Assembly (NCBI GenBank): GCA_015662325.1
Contig: DQUJ01000084.1
Coordinates: 1-16,266, forward strand
DNA from: Leucothrix mucor
GTDB taxonomy: Bacteria; Pseudomonadota; Gammaproteobacteria; Thiotrichales; Thiotrichaceae
Reading direction: 5' to 3'
DNA length: 16,266 bases
Shown here: one piece after another, positions 1-8,949 of the stretch
Numbering within the stretch: the stretch's first letter is position 1
Layout of the letters: each line of letters opens with the position of its first letter
Program-made: the position numbers and the translations under genes
The notes under the pieces: model-generated
The model's database searches: none
Told to the model about the DNA's origin: nothing
Seen by the model: the letters and a program-made list of their open reading frames with translations, nothing else

Positions 1-1786
1 TATTAAATTCATCTGCAAAATATTTTTTATCCAACAAGGTATGGATTGGGCGTAAAGTATTGTAAGCCGTCGTCGCAATGGAGGGTTTCTTCATATAAAT
101 AAACCATGCGCTACCTAAACCAGCCATAGCTAACCAGAACGGGGGCGCCATCAATCCATGCAATACAAAATTCAAGATATTAATAATATTTGATTCACTG
201 CCGTGGAAATGATGCTTAATCGTTTCTATCGCAGGATGCGCAGGGTCAACATGAATCACACCTTCAAAGAAATCACCCACAACCATGGGATATAGTAAAT
301 AACCTGATAACACTGCTGGAACAGCCAAGGCAATCAACGGCCATGTCACTACTTTTGCAGGTTCGTGTAAATGTTCTTTTGTATGTTCATCCATGCGCTC
401 TTCACCATGGAACACTAAGAAAAACATACGGAAACTATAAAATGCGGTAACAAATACCCCGAGCAACACCATCCAATAGGCATATGTAGCGCCAGGAAGC
501 GTCGATGCATGAACCGCTTCAATAATTAAATCTTTTGAGAAAAATCCCGAGAAGAATGGAAAACCAATCAACGCGAGCGAACCGATCAGTGACGTCCAAT
601 AAGTAATCGGCAGATACTTTTTAAGCCCACCCATTTTACGAATATCTTGCTCATGGTGCATCGCGATAATGACCGAGCCTGCCGCAAGGAATAATAAAGC
701 CTTGAAGAACGCATGTGTCATTAGATGGAAAACGCCTGCACTGTAAGCAGAAGCACCCAATGCCACTGTCATATAACCTAATTGTGAAAGTGTCGAATAA
801 GCGACCACGCGTTTGATGTCGTTTTGTACGATACCCACCAAGCCCATAAAAAATGCGGTAGTTGCACCAATAATCAACACGAAATTTAAAGCCACATCCG
901 ACATTTCAAAAATCGGTGACATACGAGAGACCATAAAGATACCCGCTGTTACCATAGTTGCCGCATGAATCAACGCCGAAATAGGTGTTGGGCCCTCCAT
1001 CGAATCGGGCAGCCAAACATGTAATGGCACCTGTGCCGATTTACCCATTGCGCCAATAAATAATGAAATTGCAATCACTGTCACCAGCATCCATTCCGTA
1101 TTCGGTAAAATAGAAAGGGTTAAATGCTCGATAGCGGGCAAACGATCAAACACTTCTTTGTAATCCATCGAACCTGTGTAGGTCCAGATGGCGGCGATTC
1201 CTAATAAGAAACCAAAATCACCGACACGATTCACTAGAAACGCTTTCATATTGGCAAAGATAGCCGTGTCACGCGTAGACCAAAAACCAATCAACAAATA
1301 AGAAACTAAGCCCACGGCTTCCCAGCCGAAGAATAACTGCATGAAGTTATTCGACATCACTAACATCAACATCGAAAACGTGAACAGGGAAATATAAGAG
1401 AAGAAACGCTGATAGCTGTTATCACCGCCACGACTGTCTTCTGGCCAGTTATTCTTATCGTCTTCCATATAACCGATGGTATAAACATGCACCATCAACG
1501 ATACAAAAGTCACCACAACCATCATCATGGATGTAAGGCGATCAATCATAAAACCGACTGCGAATTTAGTTTGACCTACCTGCGCCCAGGTATAAATATC
1601 GCCATAAAAAGTATTACCATCAAAAGCGACATGCTTGAGCACCACAAAAGAAAGTACACAAGAAATACCCACACCAAGCAAGGTGACCGTATGTGCGGCT
1701 TTACGCCCGATCACACCGCCTAACAAGCCTGCTATCATTGAACCAATTAAGGCAGAAAGAGGTATAGCGAGATAAATTGAATCCAT
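1..1786 (-). CDS. nuoL: NADH-quinone oxidoreductase subunit L (partial, C-terminus beyond window)
   Basis: Largest antiporter-like membrane subunit of complex I, at the distal end of the proton-pumping arm. The frame stays open from ATG 1786 to the left edge, giving about 595 residues. The family is usually 610-660 residues, so only the last part (long lateral helix and final TM) is missing. Visible family signatures, in order: a conserved glutamate in FFGWEAVGLVSYLLIGFW (about E155), the lysine segment MGKSAQVPLHVWLPDSMEG followed by TPISALIHAATMVTAG, then QNDIKRVVAYSTLSQLGYM, then THAFFKALLFLAAGSVI. These lysines and the glutamate belong to the proton channel in the family. The start is fixed by a GGAGG at 1794-1798, 7 nt upstream. 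nuoK ends 13 nt before it. nuoM and nuoN are expected further left but are not visible. Confidence 0.97.
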   Translation of the reverse strand, partial: MDSIYLAIPLSALIGSMIAGLLGGVIGRKAAHTVTLLGVGISCVLSFVVLKHVAFDGNTFYGDIYTWAQVGQTKFAVGFMIDRLTSMMMVVVTFVSLMVHVYTIGYMEDDKNNWPEDSRGGDNSYQRFFSYISLFTFSMLMLVMSNNFMQLFFGWEAVGLVSYLLIGFWSTRDTAIFANMKAFLVNRVGDFGFLLGIAAIWTYTGSMDYKEVFDRLPAIEHLTLSILPNTEWMLVTVIAISLFIGAMGKSAQVPLHVWLPDSMEGPTPISALIHAATMVTAGIFMVSRMSPIFEMSDVALNFVLIIGATTAFFMGLVGIVQNDIKRVVAYSTLSQLGYMTVALGASAYSAGVFHLMTHAFFKALLFLAAGSVIIAMHHEQDIRKMGGLKKYLPITYWTSLIGSLALIGFPFFSGFFSKDLIIEAVHASTLPGATYAYWMVLLGVFVTAFYSFRMFFLVFHGEERMDEHTKEHLHEPAKVVTWPLIALAVPAVLSGYLLYPMVVGDFFEGVIHVDPAHPAIETIKHHFHGSESNIINILNFVLHGLMAPPFWLAMAGLGSAWFIYMKKPSIATTAYNTLRPIHTLLDKKYFADEFN

Positions 1787-1799
1787 AATTATTCCTCCC

Positions 1800-2105
1800 T
1801 TAACCTTTCATATCGTCAAGTTCTTCAACATTAATGGTACGACGATTTCTAAATACCGTGACCAAAATTGCCAGACCAATTGCAGCTTCTGCGGCAGCAA
1901 CGGTTAGAATAAAGAAGACAAACACCTGCCCTGCCATATCCCCTAAGTAATGCGAGAACGCGATAAAATTAAGATTTACCGCAAGCAACATTAATTCAAT
2001 ACACATCAATAATATGATCATGTTTTTTCGATTAAGAAATATACCTGCCACACTAATTGAAAACAGTAATGCACTTACGATTAAGAAATGAGATAAAGGT
2101 ATCAT
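1800..2105 (-). CDS. nuoK: NADH-quinone oxidoreductase subunit K
   Basis: Small membrane subunit of complex I (ND4L homologue), 101 residues, the usual family length. Three hydrophobic segments are evident (about 5-23, 28-50 and 60-85). Two membrane glutamates that matter for proton pumping in the family are present: E37 in [14 protein letters not shown] and E73 in [14 protein letters not shown]. The C-terminus ([17 protein letters not shown]) is typical. The ATG overlaps the TGA of the preceding 97-codon gene by 4 nt (ATGA), and a GGAG lies about 10 nt upstream. In most bacteria this coupling is directly with nuoJ; here an extra gene intervenes. The identification is secure. Confidence 0.97.
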   Translation of the reverse strand: MIPLSHFLIVSALLFSISVAGIFLNRKNMIILLMCIELMLLAVNLNFIAFSHYLGDMAGQVFVFFILTVAAAEAAIGLAILVTVFRNRRTINVEELDDMKG

Positions 2106-2395
2106 TTGTTACTTTCTCCTTTATCTAGCTTATTGTTGACAAGATTAGTGCTATCAAGATTATTCTTATCAACCGTATTCACAAGGTTCACTACATAACG
2201 ACGTATAGCAGAGCGTTTTTTCACAAGAGTAATCACTAGCACTATAAAACCAACGATTGCGGCTACTGTTAAAAGAAAACTACGTATCGCCGAATCATAA
2301 CCGTTAGCACTGGTATTTTCCGCTTGCAGTACGCCAAGAAATAACAATAAAGCACTTGTAGCCGAGAAAGTCTGCAGTGTTTTTGTCAACATCAT
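2102..2395 (-). CDS. Small membrane protein inserted between nuoJ and nuoK (function unknown)
   Basis: A 97-residue protein that I do not recognise as a complex I subunit. The N-terminus looks like a signal sequence or first membrane segment (MMLTK, then a hydrophobic stretch to about residue 24, with a possible cleavage site after LQA at 25). A polar stretch follows ([14 protein letters not shown]), then a clear TM helix at about 40-58, a basic stop-transfer run (KKRSAIRRY), and a polar Asn/Asp/Lys tail. Predicted topology by the positive-inside rule is short N-terminus outside, tail in the cytoplasm. The start is well supported: GGAGG at 2403-2407 is 7 nt upstream, the ATG overlaps the nuoJ stop by 4 nt, and its own stop overlaps the nuoK start by 4 nt. 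This makes it a genuine operon member. A lineage-specific accessory or assembly protein of complex I is an inference from position only. Confidence 0.85.
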   Translation of the reverse strand: MMLTKTLQTFSATSALLLFLGVLQAENTSANGYDSAIRSFLLTVAAIVGFIVLVITLVKKRSAIRRYVVNLVNTVDKNNLDSTNLVNNKLDKGESNK

Positions 2396-2988
2396 TGTCT
2401 TTCCTCCGCTTTCATCTTAACGACACGTAAACGATCGCCCTTTTTAGTCTTTACTTGTTGTGATTGATTTTGCTTTTTAACGCCCTTACGGCGACGCAAC
2501 GTTAATGCGATTGCCGCAATAATCGCAACCACCAAAATAACAGCCGCGATTTCAAAGGCTAATACGTATTCGGTATAAAGAACTTCACCTAAAGCTTTGG
2601 TATTATTTTCGCTCAACGACGCTGCTTCGGGTATCTGTCGATCAAATGCTTTCGACTTCATCACTAAAATCATTTCAGCCGCAACTGCAACGGCAACCAA
2701 AAGCCCCACGGGAAGATAGCGAATAAAGCCTTCTTTTAAGGTATCTATTTTAATATCGAGCATCATGATAACGAATAAAAACAACACCATTACCGCGCCG
2801 ACATAGACCAACACCAACACTACACCTAAGAATTCAGCTTCAAGCAATATCCATGTTGCCGCACTACTAAAGAAAGCCAGTATCAAAAATAATGCCGCAT
2901 ACACTGGATTTCGCATCGTCACCACACCGACAGCCGAAAACAGTGTTACGGCTGAAAAAAGGTAAAATACAAAAAGCTCAAACGTCAT
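2392..2988 (-). CDS. nuoJ: NADH-quinone oxidoreductase subunit J
   Basis: Membrane subunit of complex I (ND6 homologue), 198 residues. Five hydrophobic segments are visible (roughly 3-22, 28-48, 54-76, 92-110 and 141-163). The family signature is the third-helix region EFLGVVLVLVYVGAVMVLFL, with its characteristic glycine and tyrosine, followed by FVIMMLD. After the last helix there is a strongly basic tail (about residues 165-198, beginning LRRRKGVKKQ), so the protein is slightly longer than the roughly 165-185 residues usual for the family. AGGA lies upstream of the ATG. The 5' side is a 91 nt spacer after nuoI, and the 3' end overlaps the next gene by 4 nt. Confidence 0.96.
   Translation of the reverse strand: MTFELFVFYLFSAVTLFSAVGVVTMRNPVYAALFLILAFFSSAATWILLEAEFLGVVLVLVYVGAVMVLFLFVIMMLDIKIDTLKEGFIRYLPVGLLVAVAVAAEMILVMKSKAFDRQIPEAASLSENNTKALGEVLYTEYVLAFEIAAVILVVAIIAAIALTLRRRKGVKKQNQSQQVKTKKGDRLRVVKMKAEERQ
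2403..2407 (-). promoter_or_regulatory. Strong ribosome binding site of the 97-codon gene
   Basis: The minus strand reads GGAGG, 7 nt before the ATG at 2395, inside the 3' end of nuoJ. A near-consensus site at correct spacing supports real translation of the unrecognised gene. Confidence 0.75.
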
Positions 2989-3012
2989 TTTCTTTCCTGC
3001 TAATTCTTAAAG

Positions 3013-3044
3013 GCTTGTGTCTTGTGGTAGCTTGTCTTGTGGTA
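3013..3044. repeat. Short imperfect tandem duplication in the nuoI-nuoJ spacer
   Basis: Two adjacent copies: 17 nt at 3013-3029 (GCTTGTGTCTTGTGGTA) and 15 nt at 3030-3044 (GCTTGTCTTGTGGTA), differing only by a TG dinucleotide. They lie in the only long gap inside the operon (2989-3079, 91 nt). No convincing reading frame or terminator is seen there. It looks like a slippage duplication in a non-coding spacer. Confidence 0.8.
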
Positions 3045-3079
3045 AAAGGAACGACCAAATTAGAAGCTCCTTCAAACGC

Positions 3080-3571
3080 CTATTTATACGGCGCATCAGC
3101 CGCTTTTCTTTTAGCTATTTCACTTTCGTGTTTATCGCCAAAAGCTAATAATTCATCTTTAGTAATCGTTGTACCTTCACGGTTTTCGTAGTGATACTCA
3201 AAAATATGAGTTTCTACAATGGCATCTACTGGGCAAACTTCTTCACAGAATCCACAGTAAATACATTTAAAAAAGTCTATATCGTATTTAGTGGTACGGC
3301 GCGTTCCATCGGCGCGTTCTTCCATTTCAATATCAATCGCCAACGCAGGACAAACCGCTTCACATAATTTACATGCAATACAACGTTCTTGACCATTAGG
3401 GTAGCGTCGCAACGCATGATGCCCACGAAAACGCGGAGATATTGGTGTTTTTTGCTCGGGGTATTGAATCGTTATTTTACGTTTAAACAGGTATTTCCCT
3501 GTTACACCCAAGCCTTGAAACAATTCAAATAAGGTAAACGACTTGATGAAATGTGTAATTGATCTGATCAT
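3080..3571 (-). CDS. nuoI: NADH-quinone oxidoreductase subunit I (2x[4Fe-4S])
   Basis: Peripheral subunit (TYKY/23 kDa homologue) carrying clusters N6a and N6b, which pass electrons towards N2 in NuoB. Two ferredoxin motifs are complete: [12 protein letters not shown] and [12 protein letters not shown]. The segment between them ([23 protein letters not shown], split here by function: loop and second-cluster lead-in) is typical of the family. With ATG at 3571 the protein is 163 residues, the usual length. That start makes an ATGA overlap with the nuoH stop. A further upstream ATG at 3598 would add nine residues inside nuoH and is less likely. The stop is followed by the 91 nt spacer before nuoJ. 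Confidence 0.96.
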   Translation of the reverse strand: MIRSITHFIKSFTLFELFQGLGVTGKYLFKRKITIQYPEQKTPISPRFRGHHALRRYPNGQERCIACKLCEAVCPALAIDIEMEERADGTRRTTKYDIDFFKCIYCGFCEEVCPVDAIVETHIFEYHYENREGTTITKDELLAFGDKHESEIAKRKAADAPYK

Positions 3572-4638
3572 ATTGCCGCTCCTAGCCAAGGCTTCCAACC
3601 CAGTGCAATAGCAATTATCTCACCGAAAATCCATACCAACGTCACAGGAATCAAAATCTTCCAACCCAAACGCATGATTTGATCATAACGATAACGCGGA
3701 AAGGTTGCTCTAAACCATAAATAACAAAACAGGAAGAACATTGATTTCAATAATAACCAATGGAAACCATCGCCTAAAATTGCACCCAATACTGGAATAT
3801 CGTTTAAAGCATCGCCAAATGGGGACAGCCAACCGCCCCAGAATAATAGCGCCGTTAAGGTAGACACCAAAATCATACTGGCATATTCCGCTAGGAAGAA
3901 TAAAGCGAAAGCCATGCCTGAATATTCCACATGGAAGCCAGCGACAATTTCAGATTCTCCCTCTGCCACATCAAACGGCGCACGGTTTGTTTCTGCTACA
4001 CCCGATATAAAGAACACAAAGAAAAGTCCAATCAACGGCCACACAAACCAGTTTTGAATACCGCCGTCTTGCGCTCTTACTATTTCAGTTAAATTCAAAC
4101 TGTTTGCGGCCATGAGTACGCCAACTAAGGCAAAACCCATTGCAATTTCATAGGATACAACTTGCGCACCGACACGCAATGAACTTAAAATTGCGTATTT
4201 AGAATTAGATGCCCAACCCGCTAAAATGATACCGAACACATCTAAAGAGGTAATGGCCAATACTAACAACAAGCCCGCATTTACATTAGCCAGCACGCCA
4301 CCATCCCAAAACGGAATGACCGACCACACTGCCAACGCAGGCGCTAACGCAAGCATGGGCGCGATAAAAAACACGACTTTACTCGCCTCTGTAGGAACAA
4401 TAATTTCCTTAAACATCAGCTTTACAGTATCAGCGATGGGTTGCAACCAGCCTTTAGGCCCTACGCGGTTTGGCCCCATGCGCACTTGCATATAGCCGAT
4501 GACTTTACGCTCTGCAAATGTTGTATAAGCGACTGCCAAAATTAACGGCAATAGGATAGCAACGATCTTCAACATGATCACAATGAGGATGCGTAAACCC
4601 TCTGGAAGAGACTCCCATATTGATATTAAAAAATCCAT
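3568..4638 (-). CDS. nuoH: NADH-quinone oxidoreductase subunit H
   Basis: Membrane subunit (ND1 homologue) that joins the membrane arm to the peripheral arm and forms part of the quinone chamber. 356 residues with about eight to nine TM segments. Family hallmarks: [20 protein letters not shown] in the first cytoplasmic loop, followed by [16 protein letters not shown]; the acidic loop [19 protein letters not shown], which in the family lines the quinone/proton path; and [19 protein letters not shown] near the C-terminus. The ATG overlaps the last base of the nuoG stop (TAATG). The stop overlaps nuoI by 4 nt. Nothing unusual is seen. Confidence 0.97.
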   Translation of the reverse strand: MDFLISIWESLPEGLRILIVIMLKIVAILLPLILAVAYTTFAERKVIGYMQVRMGPNRVGPKGWLQPIADTVKLMFKEIIVPTEASKVVFFIAPMLALAPALAVWSVIPFWDGGVLANVNAGLLLVLAITSLDVFGIILAGWASNSKYAILSSLRVGAQVVSYEIAMGFALVGVLMAANSLNLTEIVRAQDGGIQNWFVWPLIGLFFVFFISGVAETNRAPFDVAEGESEIVAGFHVEYSGMAFALFFLAEYASMILVSTLTALLFWGGWLSPFGDALNDIPVLGAILGDGFHWLLLKSMFFLFCYLWFRATFPRYRYDQIMRLGWKILIPVTLVWIFGEIIAIALGWKPWLGAAI

Positions 4639-7082
4639 TAAATCACTATCTCGATTTCGCCATAGGCCGAGCCTAATAAACTACTTGCTTGCGTTCCCGA
4701 TGCCAATAGAGCACAACCATCAGGTATTTTGTCATTAACCAACAGTGGAATAGAAACGACTTCATCGCCCTGCTTTACATTAATGGTTACAGGCACACCA
4801 TGAGTACTTTCTTCTAACGCTGTTTGTAAACCTAAGCGCTCAACTTCTTTACCACTCAAATGAATCGCATCTTGTTCTGGCGCGCTTTTTTGTAAAGAGT
4901 TTGCACGACGCACCAAGGAATCCGCCGAATATTTTGCCACTTCACCAATGCGCTGCAGTTTATCTGACGATGCTTCATCTGGACGTGTGTATATTCCAGA
5001 TACTTCAAAATCATTATTTACAGCGGGCAAATCATCGCAAATAGCCTTCAATTCATCGCGTACATCGGTTGAACTCACATAATCAAAACCTTCGACGTTC
5101 AACTTATTGCCCAGCACCCGTAATATTTTCCACGCAGGACGCGCATCAGAAAAACTCTTTGTTGCTGCACGAAAACTTTGCCAACGACCTTCGGCATTAA
5201 CATAAGTACCCGATGTTTCCGAAAAGGCTGAACTCGGTAGAATAATATCGGCACATGACAGCATATTACCCGAAGCGTAGGGTGAAATAGAGATGACACA
5301 CTCTGCCTGATCTATTACTTGTTTTGCTTGTTGAGCATTATCGCAATCAAAACTGGGTTCAACATCTAACAGAACAAATACTTTCTTTGTTTTATTGAGC
5401 ATTTGAGTAACAGAATGACCTGCTTCCTCCACACTTTTGCCCGCTTCTTTACGATGCGGAACAGCGCCTGCCAGCCATGCACCCGCTGTATTTGCAGCAT
5501 CTGCCAAATAACCTAATTTAGCACCGGTATTTTCAGCAATCAAGGATGCCAACGCGCGTAACGTTGAGTACGCGGGGTTTTGAACCGCATTATTACCTAA
5601 TAATACCAGCGCGCCATTTGTACTATCTGCATTTCCTTTAGCAGCGCTCTGTAAATATTTGATAGCTTCTTTGTCTGACTTCGCGACTTTAATATCTTCC
5701 AACAAATCAGTTAAACCCGCAGGTATTTTTGCTTTACTCGCAGCAAATGAAGCTTTCGCTAGCGCGGCCAAATTATCCACCATCGCCGTGGGCGATGACA
5801 CTATTTGTTGCGCCACATCATAGTTAAATTCTAATTCAAAAGGATTAACACACATTACTTTAGCACCTTGCAATACGGCTTTACGAATGCGGTGATTAAT
5901 CATCGGCTGATCTTGGCGCACATTCGAGCCAATCAACAAGAATGCATTTTGATTTTCTAATTCGCTTATATCCATTCCCAACCATGGGAATAAACTCGCA
6001 CTTTCTTGTTCGTTAAAATCAGTCTGACGTAAACGATGATCAATACTATTAACGCCAATGGAGCGCATTGATTTCTGCAGAAGATAAAGCTCTTCTAGTG
6101 TTGCACGCGGCGATGCAAGCACGCCAATTTCATCAGCTGTTACCATTCGAAAATAAGCAGTAACGGCTTCTAATGCTTCGTCCCACGTTACTTTCTTCCA
6201 GATCCCGTCAACTTTTATCATCGGCGATTCGGCACGATCTTCGGAATTTACCCCTTCATAACTAAAGCGATCACGATCAGAAATCCAACATTCGTTTATG
6301 TTTTCATTCTCACCTGCAACCACACGCACTAATTTTTTCTTAAAGGTATGCAAGTTCACATTCGAACCGACACTATCGTGCGATGCAATACTCGGGCTTT
6401 GAACCATTTCCCATGCGCGTGAATTATAACGCGATGGTTTTGCCGTCAATGCGCCCACAGGACAAATATCTATAATATTGCCAGATAATTCAGAAGATAG
6501 GCTTTGCTCAACAAATGTGCCAACTTCGACGCGATCACCACGGCCCATCAAGCCTAATTCTCTCATTCCCGCTATTTCCTCACCAAAACGAACACAGCGG
6601 GTACATTGGATACAACGCGTCATTTCTGTAGCAACTAATTCACCAATATCTTTATCGACAATCACGCGTTTAACTTCTTGATAAGAAGACGTGCTACCAC
6701 CTGATGCCATCGACAAATCTTGCAATTCACACTCGCCGCCTTGATCACATATTGGGCAATCTAACGGGTGATTGATCAGCAAAAATTCCATCGTGTCTTT
6801 TTGTGCGGTCAACGCTTTTTCAGAATGCGTCCAAACCACCATACCTTCATTCACAGGCGTGGCACAGGCGGGCATTGGCTTAGGTGCTTTTTCAACCTCA
6901 ACCAAACACATACGACAGTTTGCGGCTATCGACAATTTTTTGTGGTAACAAAAACGCGGGATATGAATATCACTTTCATCCGCGACATCAATTAGCATCG
7001 CACCTGCAGCAACTTCCATTTCTTTGTCGTTGATGGTGATTTTTACAGTGTCTACCACGTCTTTTTTAGTCTCTGTGCTCAT
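4638..7082 (-). CDS. nuoG: NADH-quinone oxidoreductase subunit G (Fe-S subunit)
   Basis: Large electron-transfer subunit (75 kDa homologue), 814 residues. The N-terminal ferredoxin-like domain has the [2Fe-2S] N1b ligands C45, C56, C59 and C73. The His/Cys cluster N5 has H105, C109, C112 and C118 ([14 protein letters not shown]). Cluster N4 has C157, C160, C163 and C207 (CIQCTRC, then ICPVGAL). The remainder (about 225-814) is a molybdopterin-oxidoreductase-like domain without cofactor function in this family. The extra N7 cluster found in E. coli and Thermus is missing: the equivalent stretch reads [10 protein letters not shown], with serine where the E. coli protein has cysteines. This resembles mitochondrial and alphaproteobacterial enzymes. 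It overlaps nuoF by 4 nt and nuoH by 1 nt. Confidence 0.97.
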   Translation of the reverse strand: MSTETKKDVVDTVKITINDKEMEVAAGAMLIDVADESDIHIPRFCYHKKLSIAANCRMCLVEVEKAPKPMPACATPVNEGMVVWTHSEKALTAQKDTMEFLLINHPLDCPICDQGGECELQDLSMASGGSTSSYQEVKRVIVDKDIGELVATEMTRCIQCTRCVRFGEEIAGMRELGLMGRGDRVEVGTFVEQSLSSELSGNIIDICPVGALTAKPSRYNSRAWEMVQSPSIASHDSVGSNVNLHTFKKKLVRVVAGENENINECWISDRDRFSYEGVNSEDRAESPMIKVDGIWKKVTWDEALEAVTAYFRMVTADEIGVLASPRATLEELYLLQKSMRSIGVNSIDHRLRQTDFNEQESASLFPWLGMDISELENQNAFLLIGSNVRQDQPMINHRIRKAVLQGAKVMCVNPFELEFNYDVAQQIVSSPTAMVDNLAALAKASFAASKAKIPAGLTDLLEDIKVAKSDKEAIKYLQSAAKGNADSTNGALVLLGNNAVQNPAYSTLRALASLIAENTGAKLGYLADAANTAGAWLAGAVPHRKEAGKSVEEAGHSVTQMLNKTKKVFVLLDVEPSFDCDNAQQAKQVIDQAECVISISPYASGNMLSCADIILPSSAFSETSGTYVNAEGRWQSFRAATKSFSDARPAWKILRVLGNKLNVEGFDYVSSTDVRDELKAICDDLPAVNNDFEVSGIYTRPDEASSDKLQRIGEVAKYSADSLVRRANSLQKSAPEQDAIHLSGKEVERLGLQTALEESTHGVPVTINVKQGDEVVSIPLLVNDKIPDGCALLASGTQASSLLGSAYGEIEIVI

Positions 7083-8359
7083 TGTGTATCCACCATTGAG
7101 CAGCCGTTTTCAACATAGTAAACAAATTCTTCTCTAAAGTTTTGTACAAAACTCCACACTGGCATTGCAGCTGCTTCGCCCAACGCACAAATAGTACGAC
7201 CTTCAATTTTATGCGCAACCTCATCCAGAAGATCAATATCTTCCATGCGCCCTTTGCCTTCTACAATCCGCGTCAATACACGATACAACCAACCCGTACC
7301 TTCACGACACGGCGTACACTGACCACAAGATTCAGAGAAATAGAAACGTGAAATACGCTGGAGGACTTTTACCATATCGGTGGTGTCGTCCATGACAATA
7401 ACCGCACCCGACCCTAAATAAGAGCCTGCTTTCGCAATGGTATCGTAATCCATAGTAAGTCCCATCATCACATCGCCTTTTAATACAGGCACAGATGAAC
7501 CACCAGGAATAACTGCTTTTAATTTATTGCCATTACGCACACCACCTGCCATTTCTAACAACTCTTTAAACGGCAGACCCATCGGCACTTCAAAGTTTCC
7601 GGGGTTATTTAAATGACCCGACACAGAAAACAGTTTTTCTCCGCCCGAACCCTCTACACCCATATCTTTGAACCATTCACCACCACTGCGTAAAATAGCG
7701 GGAATAGACGCTAAACTTTCGGTATTGTTAATGGTGGTTGGGCGACCATACAAACCAAAGCTTGCAGGAAAGGGGGGTTTGAAGCGTGGCTGACCTTTTT
7801 TACCTTCCAGTGATTCAAGCAACGCGGTTTCTTCGCCACAAATATAAGCACCTGCACCCAAAGAACCATGCAGATCAAAATCAATACCACTGCCTTTAAT
7901 GTTTTTTCCTAAGTAGCCTGCTTCGTAAGCTTCTTTTACCGCCTGCTCAAAACGAATCGAAGGCTCATCCATGAACTCGCCACGCATGTAGTTGTAACCC
8001 ACTGTCGCGCCAATGCAATAACCTGCTATCGCCATACCTTCTACCAAGGCGTGTGGATTAAAACGCAAAATATCTCTGTCTTTACAGGTGCCAGGCTCAG
8101 ATTCATCTGAGTTACATACAATGTATTTTTGCCCCGGCATATTGCGTGGCATAAAGCTCCATTTAAGACCCGTTGGAAAACCTGCGCCACCACGACCTCT
8201 TAAACCCGACAGTTTGACCTCTTCGATAATGTCATCTATCTCTGTGCCATCTTTAAGGATTTTATCCCACGACTGATAGCCACCTGTTTTCAAATAATTT
8301 TCTAGCGAATACGCATCATCGCCGTATTGTTTTGTTGTGAAACAAACTTGATCAACCAT
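7079..8359 (-). CDS. nuoF: NADH-quinone oxidoreductase subunit F (NADH/FMN-binding)
   Basis: Catalytic entry subunit (51 kDa homologue): oxidises NADH through FMN and passes electrons to cluster N3. 426 residues, the family's usual length. Visible motifs: the glycine-rich [10 protein letters not shown] (55-64) for [21 protein letters not shown] (82-95); [19 protein letters not shown] (168-186); and the [4Fe-4S] N3 ligands C345, C348 and C351 ([14 protein letters not shown]) with C391 in [12 protein letters not shown]. The ATG shares one base with the nuoE stop, and the TGA overlaps the nuoG start by 4 nt. All residues expected for activity are present. Confidence 0.98.
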   Translation of the reverse strand: MVDQVCFTTKQYGDDAYSLENYLKTGGYQSWDKILKDGTEIDDIIEEVKLSGLRGRGGAGFPTGLKWSFMPRNMPGQKYIVCNSDESEPGTCKDRDILRFNPHALVEGMAIAGYCIGATVGYNYMRGEFMDEPSIRFEQAVKEAYEAGYLGKNIKGSGIDFDLHGSLGAGAYICGEETALLESLEGKKGQPRFKPPFPASFGLYGRPTTINNTESLASIPAILRSGGEWFKDMGVEGSGGEKLFSVSGHLNNPGNFEVPMGLPFKELLEMAGGVRNGNKLKAVIPGGSSVPVLKGDVMMGLTMDYDTIAKAGSYLGSGAVIVMDDTTDMVKVLQRISRFYFSESCGQCTPCREGTGWLYRVLTRIVEGKGRMEDIDLLDEVAHKIEGRTICALGEAAAMPVWSFVQNFREEFVYYVENGCSMVDTQ

Positions 8360-8949
8360 TAGCTTGTCTCCTCGTCGTCATTATTGCTACTGTTATTGCT
8401 ATCATCAGCAGAATCAGAAGCGCGTCGTTGACTCATTAAACCATCAAGAATCTCATCGACCTTTTCAATGGTTAAATGCTCATGATAAACATGATTTACC
8501 TGCATCATCGGCGCACCACAACAAGCCGCCAAACACTCCTCTTCTACCTTGAAGAAAAACTGCCCATCTGAAGTACTTTCACCCAATTTAACGTCGAGCT
8601 TATCTTCAATATGCTCTACGATTTTATCCGAACCATTTAGCATACAAGACACATTAGTACATACGGCGATGACATTTTTCGCCGCCGCTTTTTCATCCAT
8701 TTCAAACATGGAATAGAAACTTGCCACTTCGTAGACTGCTATTTTAGGCAGACCTAAATAATCAGCAACTGCATCCATTTTAGCCGTAGAAAGATAATGA
8801 TCCTCATGCATCACAGCGTGCAATGCTGCTAACAGTGCAGATTGCTTTTGATCTTCTGGATAACGCTTTAACCAGCTATCAATTTCTGCACGCTCATACT
8901 TACTAAGAACGTTAGTTTTTTTCGAATCGGGACTGCTAAGAGAAGACAT
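8359..8949 (-). CDS. nuoE: NADH-quinone oxidoreductase subunit E ([2Fe-2S])
   Basis: Thioredoxin-fold [2Fe-2S] subunit (24 kDa homologue) holding cluster N1a next to the FMN of NuoF. 196 residues. The ligands are C97 and C102 (CTNVSC) and C139 and C143 (CLAAC). The N-terminal helical domain (about 17-85, with [17 protein letters not shown] and [10 protein letters not shown]) is typical. The protein is longer than the usual roughly 160-175 residues because of a low-complexity acidic tail rich in Ser, Asn, Asp and Glu from about residue 177. This tail is encoded by repeated AGC/AAT/GAT-like codons at about 8362-8420. The ATG shares a base with the nuoD stop, and the last base overlaps nuoF. Confidence 0.96.
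   Translation of the reverse strand: MSSLSSPDSKKTNVLSKYERAEIDSWLKRYPEDQKQSALLAALHAVMHEDHYLSTAKMDAVADYLGLPKIAVYEVASFYSMFEMDEKAAAKNVIAVCTNVSCMLNGSDKIVEHIEDKLDVKLGESTSDGQFFFKVEEECLAACCGAPMMQVNHVYHEHLTIEKVDEILDGLMSQRRASDSADDSNNSSNNDDEETS

Noticed and set aside
2102..2395. The 97-residue gene as a partial duplication of the NuoJ C-terminus
   Set aside because: Both have a TM helix followed by basic residues, but beyond that general pattern I see no residue-by-residue similarity, and the N-terminus looks like a signal segment instead.
2892..3191. Plus-strand open frame of 99 codons across the nuoI-nuoJ spacer
   Set aside because: It is mostly antisense to nuoJ and nuoI, with no ribosome site or recognisable domain. 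Explained as a shadow of the minus-strand genes.
3571..3598. Longer nuoI starting at ATG 3598
   Set aside because: The ATG at 3571 gives the usual 163-residue length and an ATGA overlap with nuoH, matching the style of the other junctions.
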